Part shown: positions 24,001-37,009 of the stretch, one piece after another
How positions within the stretch are numbered: position 1 is the first letter of the stretch
Layout: the number at the start of each line of letters is the position of its first letter
From: Solanum dulcamara
Lineage: Eukaryota; Streptophyta; Magnoliopsida; Solanales; Solanaceae
DNA: 64,000 nt
NCBI RefSeq assembly: GCF_947179165.1
Contig: NC_077241.1
Coordinates: forward strand, 78,393,648 to 78,457,647
Reading direction: 5' to 3'
The notes under the pieces: model-generated
Seen by the model: the letters and a program-made list of their open reading frames with translations, nothing else
What the model was told of the DNA's origin: nothing
The model's database searches: none
Position numbers and translations under genes: made by a program

Positions 24001-25518
24001 TAGCCTCAATATGCTATAGAACATCATGTGTATTCCAATTAAAGTAGATATTGTAACTAAAAGATATAGAAGTAACATATTTTATATGATTAGCTTAATT
24101 ATCTAAAAGATGTTTAAGAATGTGTACAAATTTTTTTTACCAAAATTTGATTAAATATATAATAAAAATATTTCATCGTATGTTTAAGCTTCATTTAATT
24201 GAAACAAACAAATAACTCAAACATCAAAATGAATTTTTTAATAAATTTAAGGAAAAGTCAATATATTTAGATAATTTAAGTTAGATAGGACTTCTTTTTC
24301 TTTTTAATTTTTTAATTAATATTTGATATTTATATTGAAATTGAATTAAAATTAAAATTTTAAAAAATAAAATTTACATTGTAAATTAGAACACTTCTTA
24401 TTATAAATAACTTTATACTAAAAAAAAAACACTCAAATTTAAGACTTTTTATTAAGAATAAAATAAGTTACCCCAAAAGTTAGATGTATTAGTTGGAAAA
24501 TGAATGACATTAAAAATATATCACCTCGAAAATATCAATTTGTATAGTACGATTATGCTCCCATTTGTGTTTACATTTTAGTCCTTCTAGTATCTTCTAT
24601 TTTCAATATGAAACGATCAGCTGCCACGCCTATTAAATCGAACGGTCCAAAATCTATCATCCACATACACTAGAATCTCTCTTCCCTTATTCACTAAGTA
24701 AGTGTACACAAAAAGGAAAATTGTCTTTAACCCCTCAATTACTCAAAAATATCAATCTTCATCCCTACAAATACTATAGTACCTAATCACTGCATTTCCA
24801 ATTTGTAAAATTGTATGTTATCATAAACCTATAACAAGAAATGAAAAATGAGATTTTTGTTCGATTTTTTAAATATTATTCGATATATGTGTTGATTGAT
24901 TCAAAGTATTGTGTTATTTGGTTGATTAATTGAGTTAGAAATAGTTATTTTGTTTATAAAAAATATGTAGTTCAACTTAATTGGTTGATTAAGAGATTTC
25001 AGATTTAAATTATTTCAATCGCTTAATCAATTCCATCAAATCACAATGCTTGACTCAATTGGTTAATTCACTATTATATCTTTTTTTTCATATTTAATTT
25101 GATATGATTTATTTGCATTGATGATCTACCGCATTAATATCTTCATAAGTTAGAGGTTATACTGCTGCACACATCATCTTTTTCAAATTCACTTAAAAAT
25201 TACACAAGATATGTTATTATTGTAAAAAGAAAAAAATGAGATTATTATGCCCAAATTTCAAGAGATACAAAGATTTTAAGAGTCGACTCCAGATAGATTT
25301 TTCGATTATGAAAAGAGTTATTTTGTCAACCAACATTATAAAAAAATGAATTTAACTAAAAAATTTCAAATATGAAGGAATCACAAATAATATTTACTAA
25401 TAATCAAAGGACTAAAATCGAAAATTATACCTCTATAAAGTCACCTACAGATTCATTGTAGAACTAAAAAACTCTGATTTTTCTCTCTCAGAATATCTGC
25501 AACTTTTTACAGATAAAC
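21016..25518. other. Gene-free AT-rich region between GH5 pseudogene and reticulon gene
   Basis: No gene is supported in 4.5 kb. The stretch just above 21015 is the pseudogene's former promoter. A probable Stowaway remnant lies at 21552-21726. The rest is AT-rich with scattered stop codons in all frames. Confidence 0.5.
21552..21726. mobile_element. Probable Stowaway-like MITE remnant
   Basis: The left part TTCCTCGGTATATTTTTATTTGTTTAG and the right part CTAAACAAGTAAAAAAGTAACAGATGAAATAA are roughly inverted complements, as in Stowaway ends. The interior is AT-rich. Termini are diverged, so confidence is limited. Confidence 0.45.
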
Positions 25519-25519
25519 A

Positions 25520-25558
25520 ATATATATACACTCACCGATTTTCAAGGGTTAGGGTTTT
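25520..25558 (+). promoter_or_regulatory. Candidate core promoter of the reticulon gene (TATA and telo-box)
   Basis: A TATATATA run at about 25520-25529 is followed by AGGGTTAGGGTTTT (25545-25558), the reverse of the plant telo-box AAACCCTAA, found near start sites of many housekeeping genes. If the TATA run is used, transcription would begin about 30 bases downstream, leaving a leader of only ~15-25 bases before the ATG at 25572. An upstream start without TATA use is equally possible. Confidence 0.4.
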
Positions 25559-25571
25559 TCTTTGTGAAGTT

Positions 25572-27404
25572 ATGGCGGAACACGAGGAGCATAAAGTGGA
25601 CAAGGAGGAGCAAGAGGAGTCAATGATGGACAAGATTTCTGATAAACTTCATTTCACTGATCATCAGTCATCGTCGCCGGCGCCGGCGCCGGTGTCGTTT
25701 TCTTCGGATTCCGATGATGAGAAGAAGGCGACGTCACCGCCACTGACGACGTCGTCGTTTGGGTCTAAGGTTCGTCGGCTTTTTGGTAGGGAACGTCCAG
25801 TTCACAAAGTCTTCGGCGGTGGTAAACGTAAGTTTCGCTTTTTTAAATTTTTGCTCTTTGTTGAATAAAAAAATCAAACTAGAAAGGATCTAGTTGGTTT
25901 TGATCGAATGAACAGAAGATACCTGCTGGATTAAGGTTTATGAGCTCGCTCGCTAGTGTAATTTTCATTTGATTGAAACTTCATAGTCTGATTGCTACTC
26001 AATTTGTTCTTTAAATATTTTTAGTGGGTTTTTGATTTTATATACCTGTTTGTTGTTTTTAGATCTGGATCTGTATATTAGTTCCAATAGTTTAGCTTAA
26101 AGGGAGTGTAAAAGTCTCTGCCTTTTGTTTTAGTGTAATGGGTTCAAATGAAATCAGTCAATCGCCTAGAACTAAGGCGTAGTCGGTTGATTGATGTATT
26201 ACTTTGTTCAAGATATTGGCTTGGAGTATTATCTTTGAGATGATTATGTTTAGGTTTGATTAAATTTTTAAGCTTTAGCTCAATTTTACTTAATCTTACT
26301 TTCTTTTAGTGTTTTTTGGGGGTAGGGATGATTTAAGTTGTAAGAAGGTTGGTATTTAGTTCGAGGGAAGAAGAGTTGTTAGATATATTTAGATCAAAAT
26401 TTTTGTGAACCTAGATCAAATGGAGTTGATTGGATATTTGAGGATTCATATATTAGCTGATACAACTCGATTGTTGTACTCGAATCTTAGTTCATATGTG
26501 GTATTATTTTGGTGGTGCAGCTGCTGATATGTTCTTGTGGAGGAACAAGAAGATATCTGCAGTATTTCTCGGTGGGGCGACTGCTATCTGGGTTCTCTTT
26601 GAGGTAGTAGAATACCATTTGCTTACCCTGCTCTGTCATGTTTTGATGATTGCTCTGGCTGGATTGTTTTTGTGGAGCAATGTCAGCACCTTCATTCACA
26701 AGTAAGTTACTTTTGCTGTTATACCTTAAATGCTACATCTTTTAAGAAGAATATATGTTAAGAGGATTTGGTATATCAGACCTTAACTAGTTTGTTATTG
26801 AGGTATAGTTGATTGATTTTTGGATTGATAGATGTTTCCTTTGCCCTGTGTAGATCTACACCACACATTCCAGAAGTCCACATCCCTGAGAAACCTGTTT
26901 TGGAGTTTGCCTCTGCTCTTAGGAATGAAATCAATCGTGTCTTGGCAGTTCTGAGGGAAATTGCATCTGGAAGGGATCTGAAGATGTTTCTTTTGGTGTG
27001 TGTGTCATAATTTCTCGTTCCTTGGCATTACATTTGGGAATTTGGGGTTTGCTATTCCATCTTATATAATCTTGTTAAACTTCATCAGGTCATTGGTGGT
27101 TTGTGGCTCTCGTCAATCTTGGGCGGTTGCTGTGATTTCTTGACCCTGTTCTACATAAGTACGTAACTACTTCACTAAATTTAGATGCAATTTGTGAGAT
27201 TTGAGATTGATGTTGTGTAAATTTCTTGGAACAGTTGTTGTGGTGCTCCACACAGTACCTGTTCTATATGAGAAATATGAGGATCAAGTGGACGCCTTTG
27301 CTGAGAAAGCCTTGCATGAACTCAAGAAACAGTATGCCGTCTTTGATGCAAAAGTATTGAGTAAAATTCCTCGAGGACCATTGAAAGATAAAAAGAAAGC
27401 TTAG
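25572..27404 (+). CDS. Reticulon-like protein B (RTNLB)
   Basis: Five coding exons with GT-AG borders and consistent phase: 25572-25827, 26521-26701, 26854-26995, 27089-27158 and 27235-27404. They give 272 aa. The acidic, proline- and serine-rich N-terminus (1-85) contains [20 protein letters not shown]. The reticulon homology domain begins at [11 protein letters not shown] (86) and has two long hydrophobic hairpins: [16 protein letters not shown].. through LFLWSNV, and [16 protein letters not shown].. through [14 protein letters not shown]. It ends in KDKKKA, whose -KKKA end fits a dilysine ER-retrieval signal. Family role: wedge-like insertion into and curvature of tubular ER membranes, also desmotubules and some receptor trafficking. 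It faces the DAA1-like gene tail to tail. Position matches Arabidopsis At1g64090 (RTNLB3), but I cannot separate RTNLB1-4 from sequence alone. Confidence 0.95.
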
Positions 27405-28742
27405 ACACACTGTTGGGAGGAAGAGAAAGAAGAGGGTGGTCTGTTATGTTATTATAGATGCATCTTGTGCTTGTCCTTTGTGAATCTTGATACAAGATGG
27501 TAGAAGTATCTTTTTGGTTCCACGGTTTTGTGTTTTAAGATCGTGGAATTGATGTTGATGTATGAATGACATGTGACGTGGAAGTACTCTTTAAATGTTT
27601 ATTTATATGGCTATTTTGTTTTAACTTTTTTTGTTATTTATCTTCTCGTCGGTAAAATCCATTGAGGGTGGTGCAAGTGTGATTAGGTAAACATGTTTGT
27701 GGGATCCACATGCTGAGATGATGAGGTGGCCCAACTGAAGCTAAAAGCCAAATAGCAGGCAGTATTTGGAGGGACTGAATATTTTAAGTTGATAAAGACT
27801 TTGCTATGACAATTTTTGTTCCGCTTTTTTCTCCTGAAATTGATTTTCATTTTGACCAATGAAGGATATTATCAGTTTTCATGTCTAAACTTAAGGTACA
27901 TCCCCAACATTTAGCGTCTCCCATCACCTTCCTTACCCATCGGGCCTGGGATGGTAATGTTGGTATAGCAGTGTTTGGCCGGGGGGCTAGCAACGTTTAG
28001 CACATGGACGTTGCTCCAATCTCTAACTTTTCGGGTTGCAACGCTGTTCTGTGTGTTTTGTACATCTATTCTTAGATTTTGCATGAAATAGTAAAATCTG
28101 AGAGGTAGGTAATACTTTGTTTTGAAAAGCTTTACGTTTTTGAATGACCAACGTTTAAATAGTAGTCGATATATAAAAAAACTTGATCTGGTAGCTAATA
28201 TAAGAGAAGAAAACCAATTGGAGATTGTTCACTTCACAACAATTGATGGGAAATCCGTTTATTACATAACTCCTATCAAGCAAATTATTGCAGAAATATA
28301 TGGGCATTGCTAGACAGAATCTAAAGAATTCCTTAAAACACACATCACCATTAATTTGTTGAGAGAGAAGTACAAGCGGTTGGCTTCCTCTTTAGCACTT
28401 GCAAAGAAAAGGAAGAAAAAACGACTCTCAAGTCTCTTCCTCCTTTTCCCTTGGTGTTAAACAGGAAACAACCAATATAGTACATTCAGATGTGTACAAT
28501 CTATCTAAATATTACAGAAGCAACAACAAAACAACGATTTCAATCCCCTATAAAACTACAATTGAATCCAAAGCAAACAGGTCTGCTACATTCAGTTACA
28601 CCAACACATTAGGTACTCTAATGAACGTGAGAAGCACTACTTATCACCCCTTAACAACTACTTTGGTTAACATCTTGTATTTGTGAAGACGCAAACTGTA
28701 TGGCAGGTTGAGAAGGGTGCAGGAAGATGAAATTTAACTACC
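27405..28742. other. Intergenic region between convergent genes
   Basis: Holds the 3' UTRs of the reticulon gene (+) and the AAA-ATPase gene (-). The 63-codon ORF at 28122-28313 and the 95-codon ORF at 28399-28686 have no recognisable domain; the latter is antisense to the likely 3' UTR of the ATPase. I see no third gene. Confidence 0.5.
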
Positions 28743-31700
28743 CTACAGAAAATAAGACAACTGCTCTTTTTTCCTTGATCCCCCTTCCCCGTAAGACTCA
28801 TTCCATTGTTTTAGCTCACTCATTATTGATCCTCCAGCTGCAAAGCTAGCTGCAACCTGTAACACGGGAAAAAGAAAGGATACAATGTAATCAAAATGTG
28901 CTACTAATTAAGAGTGTCCCCTCAGAAGTTGCAATCACTGGTAGACTGAAACTGATTGAACGAGTTCACCCAAAGTTAAAAGGCCAAACTATTGCTACAA
29001 ATAGCTGAAGTTGTTCAATCTTTCGACATAGTATCCGCACAACCAAAACTGGTGCATTTAGGTGTGGACTTGATGCATGATGTCAGCCTAAAAAAAGAGG
29101 CGTCTGTGTACAGCTTATACGGAGTCAAATATATATTTTTTTGAGAAATTAAGTTCCTAGGAGTCGTTTGGTGTGAAGTATAAGGTATAATAATCTCAGA
29201 ATAAAATAAGTATTTTATCCAGCGTTTGATTGGAAGGTATTAGGTAATCCTTGGATTATTTATTCCACCATTTATACCTTAGTGATGGGATAAATTATCC
29301 TATATACTTGTTGGGACAGCTTGTTCCTAACCAAATGATCCCTCAGCATGTTAGTAAACCAAACCACGAATAATATAGTTATAGAGAAATTCCTTTAACC
29401 TGATTTTTGGCTTCTTTGAAGTCTGCCATATTCAAAGGCCGGATAGTGATCACCTTATCCTCCTTATCTTCATCCATAGATGGAGCAACTCCAGCTTTCT
29501 TAGCTTCCTCAGCTCTGCGCTTCTTATCCTTCAGAAGTTGAAGGTTATTAATAGGAGGGACTAGAGCAGTAAAGGGATGAACAAACAAATATCACTTAGC
29601 AATATAAACTGGTGGAGGAGGATATTTCACATACTAGGTCTTTGAGTCTTTCTTGCTGTATCAACTCTCTAACTGGCCGGTATGCAGCAGTAGTGCACAG
29701 ATTCTGTAACAAGCAGTGCCACACATTTGTTAGTTGGTGGGATTTAAGGAATATGAAAACCAGAATCAAGATATACAACCTTGAGATCACTTCCAGAGTA
29801 GCCTTCAGTCATTGTTGCCAGCTCCTTGAAGTCCAATCCGTCATCAACTCTCTCCTTGGCCAATAAAGTTTTCATGATCATTTCCCTGTTCTCTACTGAT
29901 GGCAAGCCTACCATAATTCTGTATTTAAGAGGACAGGATCGTTACTATTCGACATCAAGAACAGAAACAGAACGTACTGGTACTTTTAACACTAGAAATG
30001 CTCTTGAAACGTTCATAACAATCTAGGAGATATAAAATTCATATAGTACTTCATACATTCCTGGAATATTGCCGCAATGTGATTCCTGTTCTTAACAAAG
30101 CTCAACTCTTTTATACAAGCCCATGGAAGCTGGAGTCCCCATAGGCTGATAATCATCATACTTAAGTTTAGGAAAACAAATTACAACTCATCAGTGGCAG
30201 ATCGGATATTACCTTCTCTCAAAACGCCTAATGATTGCTTCATCAAGGTCAAATGGCCTATTGGTGGCAGCAAGAACAAGAATTTTTTCACCTGCCTTTG
30301 TTAGTAACCCATCCCAATGAGTCATGAATTCATTCTTTATTTTCCGCATAGCTTCATGCTCCCCGGCTCTAGATCTCTGGCCAAGCATGCTATCAACCTC
30401 ATCCACAAAGATAATAGTGGGAGAGACCTTAGCTGCAAGAGTGAACAAGGCACGGACATTTTTCTCATCTTCTCCAAACCATTTTGAAGTAATGGTGGAC
30501 ATAGACACATTGATGAAACTTGCCCCAGCTTCTCTTGCAATGGCCTTCGCCAACATAGTCTTCCCTGTGCCAGGAGGTCCAAATAGCAGTATTCCTCTGC
30601 ATGGCTTCAAAAGGCCACCTTTGAATAGGTCTGGTCTCCTCAGGGGCAACATTACCAACTCCTGAAGAGATTCTTTGAGTTCATCCAAGGCACCAATATC
30701 AGCAAATGTCACACCAATTTCACTTGCTGGTATGACTTCAGGCCTTATGCGCTTCTCGAATTCATTGTCAGGAGGAACTTCCTGGTACAATCACATAAAT
30801 CAATCTTCAATTGAAGTGGCGTGACAAGCGAAACAAGGGATTGTGCCCCCATATTACAGTAAATTTAGTAAAATGAAGAGGAAAAACAAATCACAGTAAC
30901 TTTTAAGTGCTTAGAAGTATGATGGATAATCTGCTCAGCTAAAGGACCAAAACTAAAGATATAGAGGCCCCAGAAACATAAATCCAAACTTAAATATCAA
31001 GGTTAGAACGTAAGCGTGTTAGAAGGGTGAAGTTTTAATCAGCATATTCTCCTATATTGATCATATCATTAATTTTTCAATATATAGTTTCTACTTTTAT
31101 CTTCTAACAGAGCTGAACAATCAGAATGGCAACTCACAGGAGTTTTTGGTGCTGAGGTTGTAATGTTTCCATCCTTCACAGCTGGAGCCGGAGCTTCAGC
31201 TTCACCTTTGTTTTCTGGGAGGATACCTTCAGTTTTGGCTTCGGGTTTTGTAGTACTAATTTCTCGGCCCTGAGCATCCTACAACAAATTAAAAGAACTT
31301 AATAAACTGAAGAACTATTCCAAATTACCTTGACCTTCTCAAACTGAAACCAAATTATCCTACCTTCGATGTTTCAGTTTGTGCTTCGAGCTTTAAGGTC
31401 CCAGAAGATTTTCCTTCCTGAAATACGCCCAATCCATGGGACAAGCTGTGGTTTTTTCAATGTCAGAAATTCAGCAAGTTATTACGCCTATCATCATACA
31501 AAGGGAGAAAAAAATAGACATCAGAAGGACCTTGAAGATGAAATAACAAGCTTCCCATTTCTGTATTCCGGGTCCTTTATATTCATCAGATGGTACGAGA
31601 TTGCTGATACCACAATTTCTTCTATATAGTTACTTAGGACCATGGTGTCCGACATACAAATTGAACCTAGATCTTCACATTCAATATCATTAGCAGAAAG

Positions 31701-34390
31701 TACTTCCATTATGTGATTTCTGTTGTCCTGAAACTGGATCATCTTCATATCCTCTTCCAGTTGAGACTTCCAACTAACAAGATGAGTTTCCTCTTCTGGG
31801 GGTTTGATTTCTAGGTTATAGGGAAATACCGAAGAAAGCCTTTCATCTATTTCCCTATAATCATTTCCAGGGTCCACAATTCTTGAACCAAGGATCAGAA
31901 CAGACCCAGACAATTTCTTCAGCATTTTCTGGAACAACACATATATCTTTTCAGACCTACAAAGGACCTTCTCGACATCCCTGAGATACACAACCATGGG
32001 GCTGGCTTTTGATACTTTGACAATAATCTGTAAGTGGAATCAGCAATCTTAGTCCGACAAATATATTAGAGAAAGATCAGGCAATGGCTATAAAGGGACA
32101 ATCTATACTTGGATCATTCAAAGTTGATTATAAGCATATATTTTGGGATGTATAGAACACAAATGAATACCTTGTACAAGGTCTGTATGAGAAGCTTCTC
32201 ATCAAAAGCCCAGCTACTGTTGCGCATAAGTGGAGCTGTGACAGAGAAGAAAAAAATACACAATTTGAAGCTTAATCAGATGGATAAATTCTATCTCAAA
32301 AAGAATCTTACAAACTCTTTTTTCATGAAAGACCACATTTCTTTCTATTCAGGTGGAAAATTAATCCAGTCTAGGCAGACCATCAAAGGAAAATAATAAA
32401 GCACATTCAGTCACTGATCGACTCTCAGCTGACAAACTGAGTAGGATCTCTGCCTACTTACTAGGTAAAAAATACATACTTCATAGTTCTTTAAAAAAGG
32501 GGAAGGACAACCTAGTAGTACATATGATGAAAACATTTGCTGTGTATAACACTATAACATAATGCTTAGGCCACAATTCAAAGGGATCAAGGCAATTAAA
32601 CTAATTCAGTAAAGTTTCAAGAAAAGCAATCCCATGGTTGATGCAAGTCAAAACCTTGATTCCCTGATGAGCCATATGAGCTTATATCATTCAAATTGGC
32701 CGAGGCAGATGCGTTCCTCCGCAAATTTGTAGCGTTGAAAGATCCATCTCTGCAAACATATCAGTAAACAAGAATCAGACATATGACTGAGAAAAAAAAA
32801 AGATGAAGACAAATAAGTGAGTAATATATTCATAGGATAACAGAAGACTTATGTCATACTTTGATCCAATATCTACTCCACTGCTTTGCCTACGCAGTGA
32901 GCCTGCAGCAACAGAATTACATACATTTGTAACAAAAACAAGAAAATAAAGCATACATTTTGGAGCATCAAGTTGCAAAACCTCGCAGTTAAACCAAAAA
33001 CTTAAAGTTTCAACGTCTACAAAGTTAACAATAGTCAAAAGTTAGAATTCTCAACCCACTTGTACATCTTGTTGAAAGAATCATTAAATGCTTGACATTT
33101 TGCTTCAGTTATCCTATGTTGTTCTACAGTTTGTGTAGCTTAATTGAGACTTACTTAAATAAATAAGAAGCTTTACCTGGTGAAACCAAGAAGTGCTCAA
33201 AAATCATTAATGAAAACTTATAATCTTGTTTATTTTGTGTTAGCATTGCCCAGAATCTTAGCTTCCCAGGAGACTTGGTTGTTTTGGGTGGGGAAAAAAG
33301 GAGAGGAGAACTTGTAATCTAGTTTTTTGTATCTTCATTGCACAGAACTCCCATCTTCCTAGGAACTTGGTATGTTTCTCTCTGTGGGCTATGTAGTTCA
33401 TACCTTTGTTTTCCTCCTTAGGCTGAAGCATGGAAAAGGATCCAAACATTCCAGACATTCGCCCCACCGTTGTCTCCGATATAGACCTTTTAAAGGACTG
33501 CAATAATCAAAGTTATCAACAATCAATACAGATTTTACTTTATGCATCAATATCTTTATATAAGAAAAACAAATTCTGCAATAAAATCGACATGTTCTAG
33601 AGGAAAGTTGGCCATAGGACAAGTGAGAAGATGTAAACTTTTTGACTTACATATTCTTTGCAAGTTCCTCCATATTTGCTTTGCATCTGTAGAAAACTGG
33701 CCATCAGAATATACATAGATGGAGAAGAAAATGTGAATCTAAGCTCTTTACTAACATACCTTAAGTGAAAAATCAGTTACATCTAGTAGCAACAACTTGG
33801 CATTAAAGTAATGAGCCAATGCCTTGGCAAGCATTTGTTGATAAAGTTCTGGAAACGTACAGAAAATTAATAGGTAACAAACAGAAAACCTCGAGCCAAA
33901 TTCAATGTATTGTATGCAAAAACTAACCAGCAGGCCCTGACAGCAAAATTGTTCGACTAGCAGGGGAGAGGTTGCGAGTATGCTTAGCAAAGTCGGCATT
34001 TGTCAAATGAACAAAAGAAGCACTTGTTAACAACACCCTTGTTTGCTCGCTGTCAATGATATAATTTTTCAAAATCAATAAGTTGGAAATGGAGTAAAAA
34101 AATAAATAAAACAGGGCATAGAAGAAAGGTTTTTATTGATCCACTGATTGTTTTCCTTTTTGTGGTTTGTATTACCTTAGGTAGTATGGAAACTCATCAA
34201 AGGTGACTTTACTATCCTTTCCATTGGCTATGAGGTTGAGCATCTCTTGCTCCATAATCAGCGGCGTAATAACATTAGCAGCAGATCCACCAGTCCATCT
34301 GCTAACCGTCTGCCCTGAAGCCAATCCAATTCCAACTCCAACACCTATTCCCACACCCAAAGCTGACAACAACATAGTCTTCTGTTCCAT
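28743..34390 (-). CDS. AAA-type ATPase, DAA1 group
   Basis: Sixteen coding exons, in gene order: 34176-34390, 33928-34049, 33760-33848, 33651-33686, 33404-33497, 32860-32902, 32655-32749, 32171-32235, 31531-32027, 31364-31445, 31138-31278, 30213-30781, 29780-29918, 29635-29703, 29400-29528, 28743-28856. All borders are GT-AG and phases agree, giving 2499 nt or 832 aa, normal for the family. The N-terminus MEQKTMLLSALGVGIGVGVG is the signature of Arabidopsis At1g64110 (DAA1) and its relatives. A degenerate N-terminal nucleotide-binding region contains TILLSGPA. The C-terminal AAA module has Walker A GPPGTGKT (about 561-568), Walker B IIFVDEVD (616-623), sensor ATN (near 665) and RRFERR arginine fingers (near 678). 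It ends in a Vps4-like region and LSYFL. It is related to Msp1/spastin/katanin-type 'meiotic' AAA proteins; the cellular substrate is not evident. Position matches At1g64110. Confidence 0.95.
29159..29343. mobile_element. MITE in DAA1-like intron
   Basis: About 185 bp bounded by AGGAGTCGTTTGG and an inverted CCAAATGATCCCT. The inside has GGTATAATAATCTC, GGATTATTTATTCC and GGGATAAATTATCC, words of a common Solanaceae MITE. It lies in the intron just before the last coding exon and is non-coding. Confidence 0.7.
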
Positions 34391-36213
34391 CGCTTATACT
34401 CAAAATAAACTTTCTCAGACTCCGAAATCACAAAACAGAGTACGTAAAGCACAGCCAACAAAACAACTCGAAAAAAATCACGGTATCTCTATGGATAAGA
34501 AACAGAGGATATGATTTATAGATTAAACTTGGATTTGGACCTAAAAATCGTTAAAACTTTACGGTAGGCTTTGGTAAAACACACAGAAATTCAAATTTTC
34601 TGATCCTTGTCTCAATCCGAATATAGATCAGTGTTCTCCTCGAAAATCATTCAGATTTCGCAACAAAATGCCTCACAATCACCTTTTCTCGCACTCTGTA
34701 TTTTTCTACGTTCATGCAGTTTCTTCAACACTGCATATAAAGTGTCTTCCTTCATAAAAATCTCAGATTCATCCCTGAAGAGTACTCGTACTCGGTACTA
34801 CGGCCTTTGCTTCCTCTTTTCTTTTTTCCCCAAAAAATGAAATAAAATTGATCGTTTCTACGTAGTCTTTAATACAAATGGATCTCGAAAACCTGAGTAT
34901 ATGTTTATGGATAATACGGAAGAACCGGCGGCAGAGAAGCGATGGTTCACGGCGGCGAAGAAATGAGAAAGGAGAGGAGAAAGGTAGTTAGAGACTCTGC
35001 AGTGTTTATTACAGTTGCCGCTTTTTCAGGCTTCGGGTAATTACAAGTTTTTTTAAAAAAAAGAAAACCAACTATTCGGGTTGCTGACGTGTGAGTATTT
35101 GTAGATGAATTTAAGGCAGGAATCCTCTACCATTCAGACCGTACATACATATTTGATGCATAAATTTCCTTTCTAACTTCTTCTAATTTTGCAATTATAC
35201 ACCTAATAAAAATAACTCTATCTATGTCTTCCTAACTTTTCTACGTAAAGTATAGCTAAATTTATTTTATGTTAAAAAGTTACGATAAGAGTAAGCGGTT
35301 TTTGTTGACCTTAAAAAATAAAATAACAATATAAAATAAGCAATAATAGAACGATAATTAACGGAAAAGCTATAATACAATAAATAGAATGTGAAGTCTG
35401 TATTATAATTTGAGTTGTGGACTTGTTAATGGTTGTCAAAGAGTTGAAGAATATTAATGAGCTTTTGAAGCTTGAGAGATCGAGAGTATATTATGCTAAT
35501 TCGAAATTGTGCTATCCTTAATATAAATGACTATTTATAGAAATTATCTAGGAAGGCCTTCATGGAATCTACCTCTCTCAAGACTTTCACTTGGCCACGT
35601 ACTCTGAAGTTGCGCATCGATCGATGAGAATCTCGATAATTTTTTGTAATTTGCAGATTGCCAAGCATATCTTATCCTTATTTTGTTCGGATGTAATTTC
35701 GATATTCCATTGTATCAAATTCAAAAACCATTTCAAACTAAGTTGCATTTGTTGGTCACATTTCAAAGATATTATTCAATAATTTTTGTTGAACTATCAT
35801 AACTGATCATCTTCATCACATTCACCAACTCAATATCAATTTCTTCCCATACAGTATTTCAACATGTATTTAATATTGTCTTTCATCTCAATCTACGTGA
35901 CACAAGTGAAATTTGATAACATTTACTATATAAAATTGAAATTGATTTCCTATATCTCAATGGAAAGAGTGGGTCACAGGTGATTACAGTAGGGATTGGA
36001 TACATAGAATCATTTAAGATTTGTTGAATCAGGCAGAACGCAGTACACAAAATTAAACTTCAACTGGGCCTGATAATGCCGAAATGATTAACCAATCAAA
36101 TTTCAGTTACCAAAAGATTAGCCCACTGTGTTTTTACGGAAAGAGGCTTTAGATTTAACATAAATAACTTGATTACCCCTTGTCTTTTTATATGTATTGA
36201 AGCAAGTGGATAG
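34391..36213. other. AAA-ATPase 5' flank and intergenic DNA
   Basis: The first ~600 bases (to about 35030) are less AT-rich and probably hold the 5' UTR and promoter of the - strand ATPase gene. No further coding region is seen. ORFs at 34203-34514 and 34607-34840 are antisense to the first exon and leader and are not credible genes. Confidence 0.45.
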
Positions 36214-36307
36214 AATCATAGAAATGTCTCTATTTTTGGCAAGTATACGTTGAACTTGGGAATCATAGAAATGTCTCTATTTTTGGCAAGTATACGTTGA
36301 ACTTGGG
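36214..36307. repeat. Exact 47-bp tandem duplication
   Basis: Two adjacent identical copies (36214-36260, 36261-36307) beginning AATCATAGAAATGTC. The identity implies a very recent slippage event or an assembly artefact. Confidence 0.95.
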
Positions 36308-36746
36308 ACAGTCTGATATATAAAATATTATGCGTTAGTAGGATTAGAGAAATTAAGAATCGCATTTTGAAGAGTGTGATATAAATAATTTATATTAATA
36401 TAAGCATTATTAATTATTTTTATAATTCGAATTTGTGACATATAAATTTTATTATTTTACTGTTGCTTCAAGGCTTTTCTTTAGAAAAAAAGTCTTTATT
36501 TTCTTAAATAAAATTAAAAAAAATAAAATTTTAGATCTTTTCGTCTAAGAATGGAAAAGTGGCTAGGAACCCTTTTCCTTAGTAAATTTACTATTCCCGA
36601 ATTTGAATTAGTTCAATTATTGGATTTTGGATACCAAATAATTAAATTAAAAAAAGATTCTTTTGAGAATTGAAAATAATTGCATAAGGGATTTAATTTG
36701 GGGAACATAAAGAGATGGGAAGTATTGGGACTTGCGTAGAAAGGTA

Positions 36747-37009
36747 ATTCCTCCCTCTCATATTAGTTATCAAATATATTAAAAATAGTTATCTCAAAAT
36801 ATTTGTCAATTCAAACAATCAAGAGAGAATTAATTATATATTTTTAAATTTATTCTTATTATTAATTATTTTAGAATTAAGAAGCACATAAATAAATAAA
36901 GATTAAAGAATTATAAGGGGTATATTAGTCAAATAACGCTTTGAATTAATATTTTCTTAAAAATTGTACAAAATTTTATCATGACAATTAAAATGAGACG
37001 GAGGGAGTA
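36747..37009. mobile_element. Stowaway MITE
   Basis: Left end CTCCCTCTCATATTAGTTATC and right end AATGAGACGGAGGGAGTA match the Stowaway (Tc1/mariner) terminal consensus CTCCCTCCGTCTCA as inverted repeats. A TA lies at both edges. About 260 bp, AT-rich inside, non-coding. It lies about 1 kb beyond the 3' end of the protease gene. Confidence 0.85.

Noticed and set aside
28122..28313. 63-aa + strand ORF
   Set aside because: No recognisable domain and located between convergent 3' ends; likely chance.
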